From: Actinomycetota bacterium
GTDB lineage: Bacteria; Actinomycetota; Thermoleophilia; Solirubrobacterales; 70-9
DNA: 64,000 nucleotides
Direction: 5' to 3'
NCBI GenBank assembly: GCA_018268695.1
Contig: JAFDWD010000004.1
Span: 20,799-84,798, forward strand
Shown here: one piece after another, positions 56,864-64,000 of the stretch
Layout: every line of letters begins with the position of its first letter
Numbering within the stretch: position 1 is the stretch's first letter
The notes under the pieces: model-generated
Told to the model about the DNA's origin: nothing
The model's input: the letters and a program-made list of their open reading frames with translations, nothing else
The model's database searches: none
Position numbers and translations under genes: made by a program

Positions 56864-59800
56864 TCACGAGTTGTGCGAGTCCGAAAGCACCCGGCCCAGC
56901 GACCGGCCGTATTCGCTCTTGATACCCTCCTGCTTCTTCTGGATCTCCGTCAACTCCTTCATTATCCGGATGTTCAGCTGGATGTTCTCTTCTTCCAGCT
57001 TGCTATTCTCCCGTTAGGCTTTCTTGAGTTTCTCATCCTTGCGCTGCAGTTGGTGCTCCAACGAAGCCAGTTTCTGCGACAGGTCAGCGTTGCACGGCTC
57101 GCGCTGTTGTTCTTCCAACTTTTGTTTGAGAGCGCACAGCTCCCCCAGCAAAAGCTCGTTCTTGCGTTCAAGGCTCCGTTTTTCGTTGATGGCTTGTAGC
57201 TGCTCGCTAGACGCAGTGTTGCTGCGTCTGCGCTGCTCTTCGGAAGCGGAAAGCTTTGCCTCGAGTTCCTGGAGGTTACGTTACCTCCCCGCCAGCTCCT
57301 TAGACTTTAGCTAAGCAGCACGATGCAGATCCTTGATGACGTCGTTGGACTTGCACAGGTTGCGGGTGAGTTCTTCGATGGTGGCTATCTTCTCGGCGTC
57401 GCGAGCTTCCAGCTACTTGACGCGCCGTTAGAGCGACTTGGCTTCTTCGCTACGTTCCGTCTTTCGACAGGCTTCGTTTGTTAGGCTCTTCAGCGAGCTT
57501 TCGAGTTGATGCGAGCGCAGTTGCTCTTCTTCGTAGCGTACTTCCAGCTCTCGCAGGTTGCGGTCAAGCACCTCGCACTTGTCGTGCTCGATCTACAGCG
57601 CTACTGACTTTTCTGTGAACATCGTTGCGAAGTTGTTTCGCTCTTCCAGGTACATCTTGGCCTTCTCGCCTTCGATTATTGCACTGCGCGTCTTCTCCTT
57701 CAGCTCGGCTTCCAGTCTGCTCAGCTGTTCCTCCAGATCGCGGCTGTTACTTCCTTCGAACTCCACCTTGTTGCGGAGGGTTTGCACCTCTCGCTCCAAG
57801 CCGACATACTTCTTGACTTCCTCCTCTCTGACTTTCAGATTCACCTGCAACTGGATGTTCTCCTTCATGAGAGCGTTAAGCTAACTCGACGAAGCATCCT
57901 TTTGGTTGTGCTGGGTAGCCTGCATTTCGCTCACCTGGTGATAAGTACGGTCCAGCTACTGCTTCATTCGACTAATAGTGGTCAGGTGCTGCGCAATCTC
58001 TGTTTCTTCCAAGTACCTGTTACGCGCTTGAAGTTATTCGTTCTGAATGAGCAGTTGCTGCATCTCTTCGCACAACGTCCGAATTCGTGTTTTAGCCTCC
58101 TCAATCTCCCTCTCCTTACTGGCTACTGACCTGTCCCTCTCCCCGAGGTATCGATGCAGGTTGTTTACTTCCTACTTCAGACGGTCCAGCTCTTGTTTGG
58201 ACTGTTCGAACTCCCTCAGAGTGGCTGCGTGCTTGCGATTGAATTCTGCAGCATAGGCCAGTTCCTGCTTGGTTTGGTTGAGTTCGCTCACCAACTGTCC
58301 TACTTCCATCTTGAGCTCGTTATTGAGTCGAAGTTGTGAGCCGATCTCGCCCTCGCGGAGTGCGAGTTTCTTGCTGAGATCTTCACAGCCAAGCTTGTGT
58401 TCGGTGTCGTTCTTTTCTAGCTGCTCCTTCAGCCCAGCAATGTTGCGATTGTAGTCGTCCGACATGACCTTCCAGCTGCGTTAACGACAGTCGATTTCTC
58501 GCCGAAGTGTGTTCACTGTTTCCTCAGTGGAGCGTGCCTGGAGTACCAGTCGTGACTCTAAGTCGATGAGCCTTCCAGTGAGTTCGCGCTCCTGGCAAGA
58601 GAAATGGGTTTGTTTAGTCTCGAGTTGATACTTTACTTCCGATAGATCCTTTTCGAGAAGACCAATTTGAGCTACCATTTCAGTGTTAGTCCGTCGACAG
58701 ATCTCAAGTTCCTTGCTCTTGCTCAGCAAGTGCGTCCCGGCATCCTCTGCCCTGCGAATTGCATCCGACAGGGACAACTTTAGTTGCTCAATGATTTTCT
58801 CGTTTTGGAAGGATGACTCATTGTGCTTTCCCAGCTGTTTCTCGCAATCAATCAGCCTGCCAGTCAGCGAACGCATTTGGCTATCCTTCTCCTCCAGTTA
58901 TTTCTGCTTGAGCTGCAATCTCTTATCGCTATCAATGGTTCGCTGCTATTATTCCTTCAATTGCAAACGCATTCCATTAATTAGACTCGATTCCTCTTCT
59001 GAACGGACTTTGTGCATTCTCTCAAGTTGCCCCTTCATGGCCTCGAGTTCCTTTTGGCTCTGTTCTGCTGCGACCTTCCAATGCTCGATATCCCTCCGCA
59101 ACTGCGAATTCTCGTTTTGATAGCCTCTGCACTCTTCCTCGAGCCTCCTCGTTAAGCCCTCTGCTTGATGGCGATATCCCTCATACTGAGTCCTCATTTC
59201 CTCGCGCTCCTTGAGCTTCATCTCTATTTCCCTCATGTGGTTATTGAGGTTGCTTTGAAGTTCATTAGCCCTAGCGGTGAGTCTCGCGATTTACTTGTCC
59301 TTGAGTTCAGTAGCATGACTAACTTGGCTGCGCAGTTTAGTCAGCTATTCTTCGAGTGCCTTGACTTGCTCGCACTTACGCTCGAGATTATACTGATGCA
59401 TGCGGCTTTCTTGCTTGATCGTAGAGCACTCGCTGACGATTTCGTTCATACGTTTAGACTGTTCTTCATTGAAAATCTTAAGCTGAGTGTTTTCAGTCTG
59501 CAACCTAAACTTCTCTTCGCGAGTACGGTCGTCTTTCTCCTTGGAATGTTGCATCTTGTTGCTGTTGCTCAGCGGCAGCTCCTGCGTTCTCACAAAACCT
59601 TAATCCCTAAATGAGATCGACTCGCGGGGTTGACTAGCCAGATGATAGGTCTACTACACTTTCTGGAGTCGCTGCTGTTGGATCCGTTCTTGGCTATCCG
59701 CCAGGTTCTACGTGATGGAACTCAGCGGCGACGTGAAATAGCTGATAGGCATGACCGGTTCCACCATCTTTCGTTTGGGCTCTCTCGAAATGTTCTAATC

Positions 59801-60451
59801 GAGGCGCTTGTTCGAACCGTACCTCGTCATTTCGCTGTTGGGCGTGCTGCTCGTGCCATTGTGTAGCGAGGCTGAATCACGCGACGGCGCTTCAAACGTC
59901 CTCCGTTGGAAGCTCATAGAGAAGTTGGAGTCGCTGTAATTGAGTGCCGAGCTGATGCCGCTGCCGATGCTGCGGTCATCCTGCATCATTTCTTGCAGGT
60001 AGGTGCCTTGCAGAGCCAACGAGATTCGACTGTTCTTAATGGGGCACTTCTGCAGAGGAAGTTCGAGTGCCAAGGGAATGCATTCCTTGTGAGCATTAGG
60101 ATTGAGCACCCTGCTGAGATCGAGGTTGCAGAACCCTCCGCTTTTGGGAACACCGTTGACGAGGATGATGATCGTGATCATGCTGTTCTTCTCGGAGAAG
60201 CGATGGGTGCCGTCGTCGAGGTAGCACGTCGAAATCATTGAAAGCCGTTCACCCACGTCAAAGCTCTTCTGGTTGGCCTGCAGTTCGATGCGATTCTTGG
60301 TGCCGATGCTTTTGCCGCCGCGGCGCCAGCTTACCTCCACGAAACACGGAAACGGTACCTACAGGTGGACCCGCTGCACCTCCAAGTCGAACTGGTACTT
60401 GAAGGCGCGCCCGTTGGAGCAGGTCACAGGCGCAATGGGAGTACTCGCCAT
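56864..60451 (-). CDS. NT-C2 domain plus long coiled-coil protein
   Basis: 1195 residues in one intronless frame. The first 150 residues look like the NT-C2 domain of EEIG1/EHBP1-type proteins (KYQFDLEVQRVHLQVPFPCF, VEVSWRRGGK, FSEKNSMITIIILVNGVPKS, KECIPLALELPL), which binds membranes or Rab partners. A Ser-rich linker follows, then about 850 residues of near-continuous coiled coil (EEQLSRLEAELKEKTRSAII; ENSKLEEENIQLNIRIMKEL). Many TAA/TAG Gln codons are scattered along the rod. A tether or centrosomal/ciliary scaffold role is likely but unproven. Confidence 0.82.
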
Positions 60452-60501
60452 TTAATTCCTAACGATAGATAGATAATAGCGCTCCTATAATAGGTTCTGA
60501 A
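60452..60501. promoter_or_regulatory. 50-bp bidirectional promoter
   Basis: Divergent ATGs at 60451 and 60502. The plus side has TATAATA at 60486..60492 (16 bp before its ATG); the minus side has an AATTAAATG context and the TAATAGCGC inverse elements between. Confidence 0.55.
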
Positions 60502-60969
60502 ATGACAGAGCAGCAGAGCACAGTGATCGTCAGCAACATCAGCAACGAAGCCACCGATGACGAAATTAGGGAGTACCTGTCACTGGTAGGGCCTGTGCGG
60601 TCCTATTAACCAAACAAAAACGGCTGCAAGTTGAGTGCACGCGTGGGCTACTACGACATCGAGACGGCGCAGATGGCTGTCAACTTTCTTGGAGAAACGG
60701 ACTTCCGTGGGCGCGAACTCAGGATTAACTTCAAGGACAGCGACCGAAGCAATCGTGTGGCAAAGCAGTCTGCAGACGAACAGATCTACGAGGATCTTGA
60801 GCGACTACCGCAAGAAGAACGGCTGAAGCTGATCCAGCTTGTGGCTAAGTATGCTCGTACCGAGCCGGACTTCGCAGAGTTTCTGTCTCACCACGAAAAG
60901 ATAGAAGAGGGCTTGCGCAGAATGACTGCAGTGAAGCGCCAGCAGCCGCACCTGAGCAACCACTACTGA
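60502..60969 (+). CDS. RRM protein, CstF64/RNA15-like
   Basis: 155 residues, no intron, one TAA Gln codon. An RRM at 1-80 (TVIVSNISNEATDDEIREYL as RNP2 region; ARVGYYDIETAQMAVNFLGE, then RGRELRINF as RNP1 region) is followed by a helical segment, LERLPQEERLKLIQLVAKYA, that recalls the hinge of CstF64, the mRNA 3'-end cleavage factor. No C-terminal domain is present, so this may be a shortened orthologue or another small RRM protein. Confidence 0.72.
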
Positions 60970-60997
60970 TGTTATTATGAGCATGATTAGATCACGT

Positions 60998-62860
60998 TCA
61001 GTGGTAGAGCGAGCGCCTATTGATGTACGGCTTGTCGGGCTTGGCATCTATCGTGTTGTTGTTGGAACGCCACTTGGGCGCTAGGTGCTTTTCGTAGGGC
61101 GTGTCCATTCCGATTAGGGCCAGGTCAGGGGGTTGAACTACATCACAAGCGGCTTACTGGAATAGTGGGTCATGTCGCGGCGATCTCGGGACACTGTCGA
61201 CGGCTTTTTGTAATTCTTTATGAGGGAGTTACGCCGGCGGTCTGGCGCCTGGTACTCGCGGAAGCGCTCTTCAAACTGCACGGTCTGATTGTTCTTGAGG
61301 GAATTACGACGCGCCTTCTCAGTAGAACGGCTGACCAATGACGCTCCGTACTTTTAGCGGTACTTGCGTCCGATATTGTCGTCGTTCTAGCGGACCGGAT
61401 GGCCTGGCGAGCGACCTCGCTTGGTTGAAGTGGGCATGTGAATCTGGTCGTATATGGCCTTCACGTTTTTGGTGCTCTTCGGTTCGATGCTAATGTCTTC
61501 TCTGCTGACTTTGTTGGACTTCTCCCGCTGTGGATGGGGCTCTCCGGTTGAAGCCAGTTTGCCTTTTAGCAGACTCAGGTAGTTGAATTTGTTGATGTCC
61601 TTCTTCTAGTCGTCAGTGCGGCCGGTAACGTACTCGCTACCCGTCAAACTGTTGGTCTTAGTGTCCTTGCGTCTGTTAGGTTCAATCAGCGACCGGTCAA
61701 AGCATTTGCTGCCAAGATCGGCCTTGCTGGTGCCTCCTTCCCTCAAGAACTTCTTCAACAGCAAATAATAGGTGGTGGTTGAGTTATTGTGTCGATTGGC
61801 TTCGATACACTTCTGGGTGAGGTCGATGTCGAACTTCACTTCTTTGAGCTTGTCGAGGATCCCGAAGTCAATCGGAATGCGGTGGAATCCCACAATAAGC
61901 CCCGAGGAGCACGTGCTCATGGGACTCATTCCCCACCAGCGATGCTGTCTGATGTCCTCGATTCGGTAGCGTTTGTCCGGATCCACTGTCAGAATGCGGG
62001 CCAGTAAATCCTTTGCGTCTGGTGAGAGGTGCTTAGGCACTTTGTACTCTCCCGAAAGGATCTTCTGGTAGAGCTTGGAGGTTTCTGCGTCCTCAAAGGG
62101 CAGGCTGCCACACAGCATCGCATAGAGGATCACACCGCACGACCAGATGTCCACAAGCAGCGCCTCGTACTTCTTCTTGCCTTCGATCATTTCAGGAGCA
62201 GCATAGCACGGCGAGCCACAGGCCGTCTTGAGCCGTTCGTCTGCATAATCCCCACCATACCTTTCTTGTAGGTATTCGAAAGGCCGAAGTCCACGATGCG
62301 GATGGTATTGTCGTAATCCAGCAGCAGGTTCTCCGGCTTCAGGTCGCGATGCACGATATTGAGTTTGTGGATGTACTCAACGCCGCTGATAATCTGCTGG
62401 AACATGCGGCAGGCCTCCTCCTCGGGGATCCTATATTTGACTGCCGCAGTACTTTTTCATCTTGACGATATAGTCGAAGAGCTCGCCGTTCTGCATGTAC
62501 TCCATCACCAGAAACAGCTGCTTAGGTGTCTCGATGATCTGAATGGTCGACTGCGCTACCTCGTATAACTGGATAATGTTGGGGTGCCTTATCAGCTTGA
62601 GGATGTGAATCTCACGCGAAACACGCTCGACGTCAGCCACGTCGATAATGCGATCCTTCTCCAGGATCTTGATGGCCACCTTTTCGCCCGTGAGGGTCTG
62701 CTCGGCGAGTTTGACCTTGCCAAATGTACCCTTCCCGAGAGTCTTGCCTGCATCAGCTCTAACGACTACCCAGAACGTAATTGCCAATGGTGCGGGATTT
62801 GATTCGGTCGGCGGCTGCGGCATCCACTGCCTCAACCGGCTACGCTTACACTGCGTTCAT
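60998..62860 (-). CDS. AMPK/SNF1-type protein kinase
   Basis: 585 residues after removing five introns: 62748..62769 (22), 62539..62559 (21), 62431..62452 (22), 62241..62260 (20) and 61138..61157 (20). Kinase domain near the N-terminus: [92 protein letters not shown] and [20 protein letters not shown]. All catalytic residues are present, and the activation loop matches SNF1/AMPK alpha. The tail has a UBA/AID-like segment and a long Arg/Asn/Ser-rich end. Four introns cut conserved motifs, which fixes their borders well. Confidence 0.93.
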
Positions 62861-63102
62861 CAAGTTTCTTATTAATTACTTATTATGGAACGGCTGAGCA
62901 GCCCCATCGACTGACAGTATTATGATCCTGCGCTTGCCTGCTAGGACGTAGCGTCCAAAATGGTTTGTATGTTTTATCCGGCGGTTATTTTGAAACGATA
63001 TAGTTCGACCCTATCGGCTAACGACTGGTCTATTTCAACTGGGGATGACGGACTGCCACTGAAATCTCTCGCGGTCTTCTGCTAATAATTAGTTTATTGG
63101 GG
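62861..63102. other. 242-bp intergenic region, no gene found
   Basis: Sits between divergent genes. AT-rich start elements lie at both ends (TTATTAATTACTTATTA at 62869..62885 for the kinase; CTAATAATTAGTTTATT at 63082..63098 for the next gene). The middle has a GGACGTAGCGTCC inverted repeat at 62944..62956. No protein frame longer than ten codons follows the ATG at 62885. Confidence 0.35.
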
Positions 63103-63638
63103 ATGTTGCTGGAGAATTAGCACCTCTTCATGACGGTTCGCACCTCACGTGCATATCTGTGGTTCAACGTGCTGCAGCTGGCACTCACCTTCGGACTGCT
63201 GCTCTGCTTCTTCGACTCTCGGTACCAGCTCTTGGCCATCCTTTAAATTCTGGTGGCCTTCTTCCTCGCCCTGGACATGTACGCCCGCTCTCACGCAGAA
63301 TCATCCGATACTTCAGCGAACGCAGCTTCTTCCGGCAACGCAGCAATATCTACGACTTGGTCCTGCTAACAGTCATTACGCTCACGATGGTGCTCGATAT
63401 TCTACTGCCGGTTCGCTTCCATCACCGAGCCGACGGCCTCACCCTGCTGTTCTTTGGCGTGAGATACTCGGCCCAGCTGCTTCGTTTTTTGCTCATCCTG
63501 AAGAAGTCCTACGAGGCCAAGGGCATGAGCAGCATCAAAGAAATTTCTTTTTCGGGCATCGATAAGGCCGAGCTCGAAGACGAGGTACACTACGACCGCG
63601 TCTTCCACGAACACATCGTCAAGGGCATCATGCCCTGA
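63103..63638 (+). CDS. Small four-helix membrane protein, voltage-sensor-like
   Basis: 171 residues after removing a 20-nt intron at 63268..63287... placed within 63279..63298 (GTACGCCC...TCACGCAG) so that LAFFLALD joins IIIRYFSER. Hydrophobic segments are YLWFNVLQLALTFGLLLCFF, YQLLAILQILVAFFLALDII, NIYDLVLLTVITLTMVLDIL and LTLLFFGVRYSAQLLRFLLI. The pattern (acidic Asp in helices 2-3, periodic Arg/Lys in helix 4, basic tail) resembles stand-alone voltage-sensing domains such as TPTE/Hv1-type, but only two or three helix-4 charges are present. Start chosen at the first ATG; 63130 is possible. Function unknown. Confidence 0.65.
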
Positions 63639-63675
63639 CCGATCATTTATTTCCTTAGAAGTTATGAGAGATCGA

Positions 63676-64000
63676 TCATTGGTCGCCGCCGAAGACTGAG
63701 AACTTGTTGTACATGCCAGGTGCAGGAGTCATCTCCCTTCCTTCTGTGATTGAACGACGGTGGCTCTTCGAGAAACTATAACCCTTCCTGGATTCGTGGG
63801 TGGACACTTGGTATGTGCCTTCCGGGTTGAAGGTGTCAACCTATCGGTCTCATGTTAAAGAAAAGTGTACAAGCACCAGGCCCTAATTTGGAGTGTTTGA
63901 GAGAGTCCTTCACGCGACTCTCAACAGTATGCTCTGTCTTGAAACGATAGTTCGAATGTTATGGATTTCTACGTTTTAAAGAGCATTACTTAAACTTGGA
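63676..64000 (-). CDS. ODF3/SHIPPO (STPGR) repeat protein, 3' part
   Basis: The C-terminal 100 residues of a gene continuing beyond the window. After removing a 22-nt intron at 63849..63870 the frame gives KLGPGAYRQVDTFNPEGTYQ and ends REMTPAPGMYNKFSVFGGDQ. PGPGxY-type repeats mark ODF3/CIMAP and related microtubule-associated proteins of cilia and flagella. The intron restores the broken GPGAY motif but ends GAG rather than CAG/TAG. One TAG and two TAA Gln codons. TGA 63676 lies 37 bp from the preceding convergent stop. Confidence 0.75.

Overview
The window reads as macronuclear-type DNA of a ciliate. Three things seen in the sequence support this. (1) TAA and TAG occur throughout conserved reading frames where homologues carry ordinary residues, often Gln, and TGA is the only codon at which conserved frames end (the ciliate nuclear code, translation table 6). 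(2) Genes are cut by about 50 tiny GT-AG introns of only 20-23 nt. (3) There is an alveolin-type cortical protein and several ciliary proteins. The genus cannot be named from sequence alone. Base composition is roughly balanced and genes sit 6-80 bp apart. All coordinates below use the TAA/TAG=Gln code with the micro-introns removed; under the standard code nearly every gene would look broken.

Layout: 37 protein genes and one tRNA, on both strands. 1-6.3 kb: RPS18 (cut by the window edge), exportin-1, a small coiled-coil protein and an outer-arm-dynein docking-type coiled-coil protein. 6.3-27.4 kb: an intronless IP3-receptor-type calcium channel, an alveolin, a protein kinase, a 3603-residue VPS13 lipid-transfer protein with a cysteine-rich insertion, and a secreted serine hydrolase that looks bacterial. 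27.4-41.2 kb: a mitochondrial carrier, Aurora-like, CDK, CAMK-type and NEK kinases, a PAP2 phosphatase, a zinc-finger protein, an LMBR1-type membrane protein and several small unknown proteins. 41.3-45.3 kb: EFHC-type DM10 protein, tRNA-Ser(GCU), and the splicing factors PRPF38 and Cwc21. 45.4-54.4 kb: RPB1 with a non-canonical C-terminal domain, the ribosome-biogenesis factor REI1/ZNF622, a membrane RBR ubiquitin ligase and an unknown basic protein. 54.5-64 kb: histone chaperone ASF1, a p24 cargo receptor, PP2C, an NT-C2 coiled-coil protein, a CstF64-like RRM protein, an AMPK/SNF1-type kinase, a small voltage-sensor-like membrane protein and the end of an ODF3/SHIPPO-repeat protein.

Gene-expression architecture is the most striking aspect. 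Most starts have a TATAAT(T/A) or TTAATAAT element 0-30 bp upstream of the ATG, too close for a conventional TATA box at -30, so transcripts are probably almost leaderless. Divergent genes share 32-50 bp intergenic regions, and convergent genes end as little as 6 bp apart. The gene set is mixed housekeeping, signalling (six protein kinases and one phosphatase) and cilium/cortex; I see no operon-like functional grouping except two neighbouring spliceosome genes. No transposon, CRISPR array, telomere or origin was recognised.
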